DNA of 64,000 nt from JBCBTJ01 sp039818665 (lineage in GTDB: Bacteria > Pseudomonadota > Alphaproteobacteria > Caulobacterales > Hyphomonadaceae): positions 69,566 to 133,565 of the forward strand of contig JBCBTJ010000001.1 in the NCBI GenBank assembly GCA_039818665.1, given 5' to 3'. Positions 51,760 to 59,488 of this stretch are shown piece by piece (position 1 is the stretch's first letter; every line of letters begins with the position of its first letter). Below the pieces are notes generated by a model that saw only the letters and a list, made by a program, of their open reading frames with translations, was not told the origin of the DNA and searched no databases. The position numbers were made by a program, and so were the translations under genes.

Positions 51760-52172
51760 CAGTCGTCCTTTGCCTCCGCACTGAGATCTGCGCCGAATTG
51801 TATGAGGTTGCCGGCCGGATCCCAGACGAAGAACTCGCGCATGCCGTGCTCGAAGTCCCTCGGCGGATCGCTGAGCCGGCCAGGATGAAAGCCCGGCGCG
51901 CGGGCCTGTTCTGCGAAGTCCGCATACAGCGCGTCGAGCTTGTCGACGCCGGCGATCTCGCAATAGCAGGAGGTGTTCTCTGCGATCTTGCGCTCGGCGC
52001 ATTGCCAGAGATGCAGCTCCAGCGCTTCGCGGCGGACAATCGCGTAGGCGCCCTCGGCGTAGACATCCGCTTGCGGAAAACCGAGCGCCTGCTGGTACCA
52101 GTCCGCCACGGCGGCCGGATCCGGGCTTGCGAATTTGGGCGCTGTGAACGCGCCGGCCAGCGGATCGGCCAA
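51759..52172 (-). CDS. VOC-fold protein, TTG start
   Basis: A 137-residue glyoxalase/VOC protein heading the four-gene operon. TTG 52172 follows AGGGAGG by five to six bases, and the protein then reads LADPLAGAFTAPKFASPDPAAVADWYQQALGFP, the family N-terminus. Upstream in-frame codons belong to noncoding shadow. Metal-ligand candidates are in LELHLWQCAERK and the C-terminal FEHGMREFFVWDPAGNLIQFG. Probably an isomerase or dioxygenase-like partner of the pathway. Confidence 0.75.
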   Translation of the reverse strand: MADPLAGAFTAPKFASPDPAAVADWYQQALGFPQADVYAEGAYAIVRREALELHLWQCAERKIAENTSCYCEIAGVDKLDALYADFAEQARAPGFHPGRLSDPPRDFEHGMREFFVWDPAGNLIQFGADLSAEAKDD

Positions 52173-52344
52173 ATTGTCCTCCCTGAACCGGCGACTGACG
52201 CGCCGTCTGCCGTAAGGTTGGACGCGCGAAGCGCTGCGATCAATCCCGGTCGCGGCGGCACACAAGGTCGCACAACGCTGCGAGAGCGCTCGACCGGGCA
52301 AGGCGCGCCCGCAATGGTGGGGTTTGAAGTCCTGGAGCCCCCCA

Positions 52345-52893
52345 ATGATCCGCACCGTCTTGGCCGCGATGGCCGTCTCGTTCTCAGCGCCCGCCGCCCT
52401 CTCCCAAGACGCGCCGCCGCCCGTCGCGTTCGAAGGTCCCATGACGGGCGAGCGGCTTGGCGCGATTGTCGCCAGCATCGATCCCGCATTGGAGGCGACG
52501 CCGAACAGTTATCAATTCGCCTTCGCCGAGCGCTCGTTCATCTTGGTGTTCGACGAGACAGCCGGCCGCATGCGGCTGATGACGCCGGTCGCGGAGACCG
52601 CCGCGCTCGGCCCCGACGTCTTGATGCGCGCTCTGCAAGCCAATTTCGACGCCGTGTTGGATGCCCGCTACGCCATAGCGGGCGACGTGATGTGGAGCGT
52701 GTTCATCCACCCCCTCCCCTCATTGACCGATGAGCGTTTCGAATCGGCCCTTGTTCAAACCGCGATCGCCGCAGAGACGTTCGGCACCACGTTTACGTCG
52801 GGCGAGTTCGTGTTCGGCGGCGGAGACTCCCAGGGCCTGCACCAAGAACTCATCGATCAATTGGAGCAATCACGGCGCGAACGCTCGCTCTAG
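52345..52893 (+). CDS. Secreted protein, possible YbjN-like fold
   Basis: A 182-residue protein with a signal peptide (TVLAAMAVSFSAPAALS). The mature domain, with YQFAFAERSFILVFDETAGRMRLMTPV and LMRALQANFDAVLDARYAIAGDVMWSVFIHPLPSL, has the alternating alpha/beta pattern of YbjN/type III chaperone-like proteins. GGAG lies about seven bases before ATG 52345. The C-terminus is glutamine- and arginine-rich. Function unknown. Confidence 0.6.
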   Translation: MIRTVLAAMAVSFSAPAALSQDAPPPVAFEGPMTGERLGAIVASIDPALEATPNSYQFAFAERSFILVFDETAGRMRLMTPVAETAALGPDVLMRALQANFDAVLDARYAIAGDVMWSVFIHPLPSLTDERFESALVQTAIAAETFGTTFTSGEFVFGGGDSQGLHQELIDQLEQSRRERSL

Positions 52894-52920
52894 GCGGAAG
52901 GATCGCTAAAGTGGCCGGCG

Positions 52921-53289
52921 ATGAACCGCCTCGCTCTCGCCGCCTCCGTTTTGGGATTCGCCGCCGTCGCCCTTGGCGCGTTCGGAGCGCACGCGCTGGA
53001 CGGGCGGCTGTCGGGCGAAGCGACGGGGTGGTGGGAGACCGCGACGCTCTACGCGCTCGTCCACGCCGCCGCCGCGCTCGCACTGGGCTTCGGCGCGTCG
53101 GCGCCGGGCGCGCGCCGCGCGGGTTGGGCGTTTCTTTTCGGAACGCTCGTGTTCGCCGGCAGCCTCTACGCCATGGCGCTCGGCGCGCCGCGATGGTTCG
53201 GCGCGATCACGCCGATCGGCGGTCTGGGTTTTTTGGCGGGATGGGCGCTTTGCGCGGCCGCCGCGTTTCAAAACCGCGCGGCGAATTAA
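52921..53289 (+). CDS. DUF423 inner-membrane protein
   Basis: A 122-residue membrane protein of the DUF423 (YgdD-like) family with four helices. LGAFGAHALDGRLSGEATGWWETATLYALVHAAA contains the diagnostic GAFGAH and the H-A-L-A pattern. Often associated with oxidative-stress regulons in other bacteria, but no function is established. The stop overlaps the convergent lipoprotein gene by four bases (TTAA). Confidence 0.85.
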   Translation: MNRLALAASVLGFAAVALGAFGAHALDGRLSGEATGWWETATLYALVHAAAALALGFGASAPGARRAGWAFLFGTLVFAGSLYAMALGAPRWFGAITPIGGLGFLAGWALCAAAAFQNRAAN

Positions 53290-53897
53290 GCCCCGGCGCG
53301 CGGCCGGGCGGCGTAGCGGTCGGCCAAAAGATCGGCGGCGCGGCGCGCACGGTCGATTTCGGCCTCGAAGCCCGCGAGCGCAGAGGCGGTCGCATCAGGC
53401 GTCTCCCCCTCGGCGATTTCAGCGGCTTTGATAAAGGCGCGGCGCGCTTTTTGCGCGTTCACCAAGGCCCGCTCATAGCTCACGACGTCGGCGCGGGCGG
53501 CGGAAGAGACGTCTTCACCGTCGAGAAACCGTTCCGCGAGATCGGTCACGCTCGCCAGCGACACACGCGCCGCGGTCGCATCGGCTTGGATCCGCGCATA
53601 GACGTCGCTGGCGGGGTTTTCCGCCGCGCCAATCATCGCGGCGTAGTCGCCGGACGCTGGCGCGCCGTCGGGAGACGCGCCATTGAGTAAAACATTTGCG
53701 ATCTGGCCAAGGTCGCGCGGCGCCTCGACCCACCCCTCGTGCTCGGCGCTGTCGCAAAACGCAGACGACGCAGCGCGCAACGCGGACTGCTCTTCGCTGA
53801 CAACTGACGTGGAAACTGTGGTTTGGCTGGGAATCATCGACACCGTTGCGCACCCGCTCGCGAGTGCCGCGGTGAAAAGAACCAACACGCTACGCAT
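53286..53897 (-). CDS. Helical lipoprotein, function unknown
   Basis: A 203-residue lipoprotein. ATG 53897 gives MRSVLVLFTAALASGCATV with an acylated Cys; the frame extends upstream another 47 codons without a signal-like sequence. The mature part is Ala/Glu/Asp-rich and helical. I see two motifs with SALRAASSAFCDSAEHEGW and VSYERALVNAQKARRAFIKAA. It is transcribed away from pip. No similarity recognised. Confidence 0.6.
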   Translation of the reverse strand: MRSVLVLFTAALASGCATVSMIPSQTTVSTSVVSEEQSALRAASSAFCDSAEHEGWVEAPRDLGQIANVLLNGASPDGAPASGDYAAMIGAAENPASDVYARIQADATAARVSLASVTDLAERFLDGEDVSSAARADVVSYERALVNAQKARRAFIKAAEIAEGETPDATASALAGFEAEIDRARRAADLLADRYAARPRAGA

Positions 53898-54001
53898 TCC
53901 GACCTGCTTCCTACCAACCCCGCGAGCCACGACAGTGGCAGGCGGAAAACAACGCGTCCAGCCCTTTATCGCAACAATGACAATCGATATGTGAAAACTC
54001 C

Positions 54002-54976
54002 ATGAACGCGAGAGACACCCGGCGCACGCTCTATCCACTGACCGAGGCGCGGCGCACCGGCCGCCTCCGCGTCTCGGATCTGCACGAGCTATATTGGGAG
54101 GAGTCGGGCTCCCCGTCAGGCCTGCCGGCCATCGCTTTGCACGGCGGGCCCGGCGGCGGATCGAGCCCGGAGATGCGGCGGTTCTTCCATCCGAGCCGCT
54201 ACCGCATCATCCTCGCCGATCAGCGCGGCTGCGGGCGGTCCACGCCGCATTCAGAGCTTCGCGACAACGACACCTGGAAGCTGGTGGAGGACATTGAGCG
54301 CCTGCGCGAGGCGCTGCGCGTCGACAAATGGGTCGTGTTCGGCGGCTCCTGGGGCTCCACCCTGGCGCTCGCCTACGCCGTGACGCATCCCGACCGGGTC
54401 TTGGGGCTCGTGCTGCGGGGCGTGTTCCTGATCACCAAATCCGAGATTGATTGGTTTTACCAAGAGGGCGCGAGCCGCCTCTTCCCGGACGCGTATGAGC
54501 GATACATAGCGCCGATCCCGGAAGACGAACGCGGCGATCTGTTGAACGCCTTTCATCGACGACTGACCTCGCCCGACGGCGAGACCCGGATCGAAGCGGC
54601 CCGCGCCTGGGCGCGTTGGGAGGGCGAGACCCTCTCGCTCAAGACCTCGAAAACCCGTCCGCCCCGCTTCGACGAGGACGAATTCGTCGACGCCTTCGCC
54701 CGCATCGAGAACCATTTCTTCGTCAATAAGGGTTTCTTCCAGGAAGACGGCTGGCTGTTGAAACAGGCCGCCGCCAAGCTGAAGCGTACGCCCGGCGTCA
54801 TCGTGCACGGCCGCTACGACGTGGTGACCCCGCTCTCCTCGGCCTGGGCGCTGAAAAAAGCTTGGCCGAACGCCGACCTCCACGTCATCCCCGACGCCGG
54901 CCATTCCAGCCTGGAGCCCGGCATTGTCGACAAGCTGATCCGCGCGACGGACAGCTTCGCGGAGCGGTTCGGCTAA
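54002..54976 (+). CDS. pip: Proline iminopeptidase
   Basis: A 324-residue alpha/beta-hydrolase that removes N-terminal proline from peptides. HGGPGGGS (oxyanion hole) at about residues 48-55, DQRGCGRSTPH, the nucleophile elbow GGSWGS with the catalytic Ser at about residue 116, and the C-terminal GRYDVVTP (Asp) and DAGHSS (His) are all present. The WTHEL-type lid region follows. It precedes the phosphotransferase gene by eight bases, probably one transcript. Confidence 0.9.
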   Translation: MNARDTRRTLYPLTEARRTGRLRVSDLHELYWEESGSPSGLPAIALHGGPGGGSSPEMRRFFHPSRYRIILADQRGCGRSTPHSELRDNDTWKLVEDIERLREALRVDKWVVFGGSWGSTLALAYAVTHPDRVLGLVLRGVFLITKSEIDWFYQEGASRLFPDAYERYIAPIPEDERGDLLNAFHRRLTSPDGETRIEAARAWARWEGETLSLKTSKTRPPRFDEDEFVDAFARIENHFFVNKGFFQEDGWLLKQAAAKLKRTPGVIVHGRYDVVTPLSSAWALKKAWPNADLHVIPDAGHSSLEPGIVDKLIRATDSFAERFG

Positions 54977-54984
54977 GCGGCGCC

Positions 54985-55875
54985 ATGCACGCCGACGAGA
55001 TCCCGATCGACGACGCCTTGGCGCGGCGATTGGCGGACGCGCAGTTTCCTGAATGGGCGAGCCTGCCGCTAAGTCGCGCCCCGTCCGACGGCACCGACAA
55101 CATCATGTTCCGCCTGGGCGACCGGCTCGCGCTTCGGATGCCGCGCCGGCCAAGCGCGGCGGCGGGAATCGAAAAAGAGCTTCAATGGCTGCCGCGCCTC
55201 GCGCCGTCGCTCCCCTTGCCGATTCCCGCCCCGGTGGCCGCAGGGCGGCCGAGCCCGGACTTTCCCTGGCCCTGGTCGATCTGTCGCTGGATCGACGGCG
55301 CGCGGCCTGACGAACAGACGGCGGCGACCGACATGGTATTCGCGTCCGATCTCGCTGAGTTCGTCGCCGCGCTCCACACGCTCGACGCCGCCGGCGGCCC
55401 CGCGCCCGGCGCGCACAATGCGTTTCGCGGATGTCCGCTGGCGGATCGTGACGGCGCGACGCGGCGGGCGATCGCCAGCCTCCGCGACAAGGACGGCGAC
55501 GCCGCGCAGCTCCTGGCCCTTTGGGAGGCCGCGCTGAGCGCGCCGGTTTGGACCAGGCCGCCCGTCTGGATCCACGGGGACCTCTATGCGCCGAACCTCC
55601 TCCAACGCGGCGGACGCCTCTGTGGCGTGCTCGACTTTGGCTGCCTCGGCGTCGGCGATCCGGCGTGCGACCTCGCCGCGGCCTGGACGCTGCTTGGCCG
55701 TCAAAACCGGAGCGCGTTTCGAGACCGGCTGAGGGTCGACGACGCCGCTTGGTCGCGCGGGCTCGGCTGGGCGCTTTCCATCGCGGTCATTCAGCTGCCC
55801 TATTATCGCGACACCAACCCCACGCTCGCCGACGCCGCCCGGCGGACGATCCGGGAAGTCTTAGCCGGCCATTAG
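54985..55875 (+). CDS. Aminoglycoside phosphotransferase-family kinase
   Basis: A 296-residue kinase-fold protein. ATG 54985 opens MHADEIPIDDALARRLADAQFPEWASLPL. GTDNIMFRLGDRLALRMPRR forms the ATP lobe, WIHGDLYAPNLLQRG the catalytic loop (HGD), and VLDFGCLGVGDPACDLAAAW the metal site. It is distant from clinical resistance enzymes; homologues are common cell-housekeeping or antibiotic-modifying kinases. Follows pip. Confidence 0.8.
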   Translation: MHADEIPIDDALARRLADAQFPEWASLPLSRAPSDGTDNIMFRLGDRLALRMPRRPSAAAGIEKELQWLPRLAPSLPLPIPAPVAAGRPSPDFPWPWSICRWIDGARPDEQTAATDMVFASDLAEFVAALHTLDAAGGPAPGAHNAFRGCPLADRDGATRRAIASLRDKDGDAAQLLALWEAALSAPVWTRPPVWIHGDLYAPNLLQRGGRLCGVLDFGCLGVGDPACDLAAAWTLLGRQNRSAFRDRLRVDDAAWSRGLGWALSIAVIQLPYYRDTNPTLADAARRTIREVLAGH

Positions 55876-55984
55876 GCGTTCGCCGCAACGGTCGTCTCCC
55901 TGCTGCGGACCTGATTTCGATTGCCCGCGCCGCCCCCCCGCCGCATAGTGCGTTCCAAAGACGAACCCACTATGGAGGACACCT

Positions 55985-56752
55985 ATGAAACCCGTCTGTT
56001 TGGTGATCGGCGCCGGGGCCGGGATCGGCGGCAATGTCGGCAAGCGGTTCGCGCGCGAGGGCTATCACGCCGTGCTCTGCCGGCGCAGCGACCAGGACGG
56101 GCTCGACAAGCTCGTCATGGAGATCCAGGCCGACGGCGGTTCGGCGACCGGATTTCTCTTAAACGCGATCGAACCCGACACGATCGAGCAACGTGTCGCG
56201 GCGGTTGAAGCCGAAATCGGACCGATCGAAGTGGTCGTCTTCAATCTTGGCGCGCAAATCGGCGACCGGCCGCTAGCGGACACCAGCTACAAAGCCTTCG
56301 AGATGGGCTGGCGCCTGGCGACCTTCGGCCTGTTCCGCACGGCGGCCTCCGTCTGTCCGCTGATGGAAGCGCGCGGCAAGGGCGTCATCTTGGTGACCTC
56401 GGCGACCGCCTCTGTCCGAGGCAATGGCGGCCAGCACTCCCACGCCGCCGCCATGGGCGGGCGGCGCATGCTGTGTCAGACGCTCAACGCCGAGTTCGGA
56501 CCTAAAGGCGTCCACGTCGCCCATATCATCGTCGACGGCGCCGTCGACGCGCCGGACACGCTGGGCAAGATGCTCGGCCCCGATCAGTTCCAGAAACTGC
56601 GAGAGGCGCGCGGCCTAGAGAATGACGGCCTGCTGCTGCCGGAGAAAATGGCCGACACCTATTTCCATATCGCGCAGCAACACCGCTCGGTCTGGACCCA
56701 CGAGCTCGACATGCGGTCCTTCTCCGATACGCCCTGGTGGAACCACGCCTGA
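55985..56752 (+). CDS. Divergent SDR lacking the YxxxK catalytic pair
   Basis: A 255-residue Rossmann protein. The nucleotide motif is GAGAGIGGNVG, and the ACxR-type segment is CRRSDQDG. After the catalytic-Ser region VTSATASVRG the sequence reads GGQHSHAAAMGGRRMLCQTL, where the usual Tyr and Lys are absent (Lys aligns with Met). A family of SDR-like proteins with the ending GVHVAHIIVDGAVDAP shares this. So it may act on a substrate without classical acid-base catalysis, or be a binding protein. GGAGGA precedes the ATG. Confidence 0.7.
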   Translation: MKPVCLVIGAGAGIGGNVGKRFAREGYHAVLCRRSDQDGLDKLVMEIQADGGSATGFLLNAIEPDTIEQRVAAVEAEIGPIEVVVFNLGAQIGDRPLADTSYKAFEMGWRLATFGLFRTAASVCPLMEARGKGVILVTSATASVRGNGGQHSHAAAMGGRRMLCQTLNAEFGPKGVHVAHIIVDGAVDAPDTLGKMLGPDQFQKLREARGLENDGLLLPEKMADTYFHIAQQHRSVWTHELDMRSFSDTPWWNHA

Positions 56753-56786
56753 GCCAGCGCATACCGGCATTGATTACGCGCATAGT

Positions 56787-56798
56787 TCATGCGCATGA
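56787..56798. promoter_or_regulatory. Palindromic operator candidate upstream of ccdAB
   Basis: TCATGCGCATGA is a perfect 12-base palindrome 43 bases before the ccdA start, in the short promoter region. Toxin-antitoxin operons are usually autorepressed at such sites by the antitoxin. No other palindrome occurs in this gap. Confidence 0.45.
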
Positions 56799-56840
56799 TT
56801 TAGGATCAAAAGCGGACGCAGAAAAGCGTGTGAGGTCCCC

Positions 56841-57083
56841 ATGCCCACGAGCCAGCGGCGGCGCAGTATCAATCTGACAATTTCCGAAGATGTGATCGAT
56901 ACCGCAAAGTCTTTGAAACTAAATGCGTCCGAGGCCGCCGAGGCTGGATTGAGAGAGGCGATCGCACGGCGGCAGGCGGAACTCTGGCGCGCTGAGAACC
57001 GTGCGGCGATCGACGCTCACAATGCGCGCATCGCGCGGCAAGGCCCGCTTCTGACGCCAGGCTGGGTGGACGACGAGGCCTGA
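56841..57083 (+). CDS. ccdA: CcdA-type antitoxin
   Basis: An 80-residue CcdA-family antitoxin. The N-terminal ribbon-helix-helix is visible (RRSINLTISEDVIDTAKSLKLNASEAAEAGL), binding DNA as a dimer. The C-terminal part, RAENRAAIDAHNARIARQGPLLTPGW, is the flexible CcdB-binding tail. The stop overlaps the ccdB start by one base (TGATG). It is a type II toxin-antitoxin pair. Confidence 0.85.
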   Translation: MPTSQRRRSINLTISEDVIDTAKSLKLNASEAAEAGLREAIARRQAELWRAENRAAIDAHNARIARQGPLLTPGWVDDEA

Positions 57084-57391
57084 TGGCGAGGTTCGACGTC
57101 TATGCCTACGCCTCGCGGGCGGCGCCGCTTGTGATCGACGTTCAAGCGAACCTGCTGGCCGATTTGTCCACCAGGGTCGTCGTGCCGCTCGCGCCGAAAA
57201 CGCAGGCGTCGGCCGAAGCGCTTCCACGCCTGAAGCCGGAGATTGTCGTAGACGCGACGCCCTACATCCTCATGACGACGGACATCGCCGCTCTGCCGAC
57301 CGACAGACTGGGCCCACGGATTGGAAATCTAGAAACAGCCTATCGCGACACGATCACAGCTGCGCTGGATTTCCTGTTCCAGGGCTTCTAG
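57083..57391 (+). CDS. ccdB: CcdB-type toxin (gyrase inhibitor family)
   Basis: A 102-residue CcdB-family toxin, which in E. coli poisons DNA gyrase. The start MARFDVYAYASRAAPLVIDVQANLLADLSTRVVVPL matches the family; the C-terminal helix (YRDTITAALDFLFQGF) ends in Gly-Phe in place of the Trp-Gly-Ile of F-plasmid CcdB, so gyrase toxicity is not certain. Directly coupled to ccdA. It ends eight bases before the convergent BVMO gene. Confidence 0.85.
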   Translation: MARFDVYAYASRAAPLVIDVQANLLADLSTRVVVPLAPKTQASAEALPRLKPEIVVDATPYILMTTDIAALPTDRLGPRIGNLETAYRDTITAALDFLFQGF

Positions 57392-57399
57392 CCGCGCCC

Positions 57400-59196
57400 C
57401 TATTCCAGCTCCAGGCCTTCCAACTCGCCCGCTTCGCGCCAGGCTTTCAGCGTCGCGAAATACTCCATGGACGTGCCGCCATAGAACATGTTTTGGCCGG
57501 AGCGTTCGGCCGGCTTGCCTTCATTGTTGTAGTAGCCGGGCGTGCACTCCTCGAGGAACTTCAAGCGCATCTGGGCTTTGCTGAGAATCGTTTGGATCCA
57601 GCCCTCTTCGGCCGCCTCTGTCGGCTCCACCGTCTTCGCCTGGCGCTTGCCGGCCTCGTCGATGATGTAGGCCGCATGGGTCGCCTGTTCGCGCAGATTG
57701 TGCGGATAATTCGCCGTGAATCCGCCCTGCGGACCGCCGAAGATGAAGACGTTCGGAAAGCCGCGCACGGTCATGCCGTGCAGGCTCCGCGCGCCGTCAG
57801 CCCAATTGTCAGTCAGGCTTTCGCCGCCTCGGCCGTAGAGCTCAAAACCCGCGCGGCGAGCCAATTCCGTGCCGACTTCAAAGCCGGTGGCGTAGATCAG
57901 GCAATCCACCTCGTAGGCCTCGTCGCCGACCACGACCGCAGTCTCGGTGATCCGATCGACGCCCTGCCCTTTGGTGTCGACGAGTTTCACATTCGGCCGG
58001 TTGAAGGCTTTGAGATATTCGTCGTGGAAGCAGGGCCGCTTGCAGAATTGGCGGTACCAAGGCTTCAACGCGTCGGCGGTCTCCTTGTCTTCGACGACCT
58101 CGTCCACGCGCCCGCGAATCTGCTCCATCTTTTTGAAGTCGGCGAGCTCGGCCAGCTCCATCAGCTTTTGCGGCGACAGCTCGATATTGTCGCCTTTGCT
58201 CGCGAAGAAGAGCAGATTGCGGATGATGTCGGTCCAGCCGTCCTGGACCAGATCCTCGGCCTCATAGCCGCCCGAGACGAGCACGTTGAAATTGTCCATC
58301 CGCCGCTCATGCCAGCCGGGCTCCAGGCTGGTCGCCCAATCCGGGTCCGTCGGCCGGTCGTTGCGCACATCGATCGAGGACGGCGTGCGCTGGAAGACGT
58401 AGAGCTGCTTGGCGCCCTCGGCGAGGTGCGGCACGCACTGCACCGCCGTCGCGCCGGTGCCGATAATGCCGACGCGCTTGTCGGCGAGCTTGTCCAGCCC
58501 GCCCGCCGGCCCGCCGCCCGTATAGTCATAGTCCCAGCGGCTGGTATGGAACGTGTGGCCTTTGAACGTCTCGACGCCCGGAATGCCCGGCAGTTTCGGA
58601 CGGTGGAGCGGCCCGGACGCCATAATCACGAACCGCGCTTTCATCGCATCATTGCGATTCGTCCGCACGATCCAACGCCCTGCGTCCTCGTCCCAGCGCA
58701 GCTCGTTAATCTCCGTTTGGAAGCAAGCCGTGTCGTAGAGGTCGTACTTCTCAGCGATCCGACGGCTGTGCTCGAGAATCTCCGCCGCCCGGGTGTATTT
58801 TTCGACCGGGATGTAGCCGGTCTCTTCGAGCAGCGGCAGATAGATGTAGCTCTCGATATCGCAGGCCGCGCCGGGATAGCGGTTCCAATACCAGGTGCCG
58901 CCGAAATCCCCGCCCTTTTCGATGATCCGGATGTCTTTGACGCCGGCCTCGCGCAGCTTTGCGCCGGCGAGCAGGCCGCCGAAGCCGCCGCCGATGACGA
59001 CGACTTCAACCTCGTCGGTCAGCGGCGCGCGGCTGAAGCCGGGCTCCACATACGGATCGTCCACATAGCGCGCGAAATCGCCTTTCACCTCCACATATTG
59101 ATCGTTTCCATCCTCGCGGATTCGCTTGTCTCGCTCGGCGCGATATTTTTCGCGCAGCGCGTCGGGATCAAAATCCAGGGCTGTCGTTTCGCTCAT
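57400..59196 (-). CDS. Type I Baeyer-Villiger monooxygenase
   Basis: A 598-residue FAD- and NADPH-dependent monooxygenase that inserts oxygen next to a ketone. An N-terminal extension (about 1-60) precedes GGGFGG, the first nucleotide motif (about residues 69-74). The BVMO fingerprint FKGHTFHTSRWD occupies about residues 211-222, and the second Rossmann motif GIIGTGATAVQ follows at about 243. Length and extension resemble cyclopentadecanone- and phenylacetone-type monooxygenases. Substrates are likely cyclic or long-chain ketones. Single gene. It may work with nearby SDRs. Confidence 0.85.
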   Translation of the reverse strand: MSETTALDFDPDALREKYRAERDKRIREDGNDQYVEVKGDFARYVDDPYVEPGFSRAPLTDEVEVVVIGGGFGGLLAGAKLREAGVKDIRIIEKGGDFGGTWYWNRYPGAACDIESYIYLPLLEETGYIPVEKYTRAAEILEHSRRIAEKYDLYDTACFQTEINELRWDEDAGRWIVRTNRNDAMKARFVIMASGPLHRPKLPGIPGVETFKGHTFHTSRWDYDYTGGGPAGGLDKLADKRVGIIGTGATAVQCVPHLAEGAKQLYVFQRTPSSIDVRNDRPTDPDWATSLEPGWHERRMDNFNVLVSGGYEAEDLVQDGWTDIIRNLLFFASKGDNIELSPQKLMELAELADFKKMEQIRGRVDEVVEDKETADALKPWYRQFCKRPCFHDEYLKAFNRPNVKLVDTKGQGVDRITETAVVVGDEAYEVDCLIYATGFEVGTELARRAGFELYGRGGESLTDNWADGARSLHGMTVRGFPNVFIFGGPQGGFTANYPHNLREQATHAAYIIDEAGKRQAKTVEPTEAAEEGWIQTILSKAQMRLKFLEECTPGYYNNEGKPAERSGQNMFYGGTSMEYFATLKAWREAGELEGLELE

Positions 59197-59370
59197 TGTC
59201 GGGCTCCTCCACCACCCAAATCATGCCTGAGCGACCCCCGAAATGTCGAGTATTCATTGGACTTGTCGTCGCGTCAGGCATGACGCCGGACAGGCGCGCG
59301 GCGCACGCCGCGTTAAGATTCTGGTAATTAGATATCCACGACGAAATCGGTTCACGGATCAAAATCGGCG

Positions 59371-59386
59371 TTGACCGATCCTTAAC
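59371..59386 (+). promoter_or_regulatory. CtrA-like site and possible -35 before nrdA
   Basis: TTGA, seven bases, TTAAC: one mismatch to TTAA-N7-TTAAC. The same TTGACC could serve as a -35 box. It lies about 100 bases before nrdA, just upstream of the first NrdR-like box. Cell-cycle control of ribonucleotide reductase is plausible in a CtrA organism. Confidence 0.35.
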
Positions 59387-59393
59387 CATGCGC

Positions 59394-59441
59394 CCACTAT
59401 ATCTTGTGTCGGGGTTGGAAATGAGACGCCGTATATGGCGT
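59394..59441 (+). promoter_or_regulatory. Paired NrdR-like boxes upstream of nrdA
   Basis: Box 1 CCACTATATCTTGTGT (59394-59409) and box 2 ACGCCGTATATGGCGT (59426-59441). Both resemble the NrdR consensus ACACTATATATAGTGT around a central TATA. Their centres are 32 bases apart, about three helical turns, as is typical for NrdR pairs. Box 1 is close to consensus; box 2 is weaker but symmetrical. They lie 47-95 bases before the nrdA ATG. Confidence 0.7.
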
Positions 59442-59488
59442 TTTATGGGGCTGATCCCTATATTGTATAGGCTGATCGAGGGTTAGAA

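Noticed and set aside
59455..59470. CCCTATATTGTATAGG as a second NrdR box
   Set aside because: The half-sites lack the ACAC/GTGT ends and it is not in phase with box 1; the site at 59426-59441 fits better.
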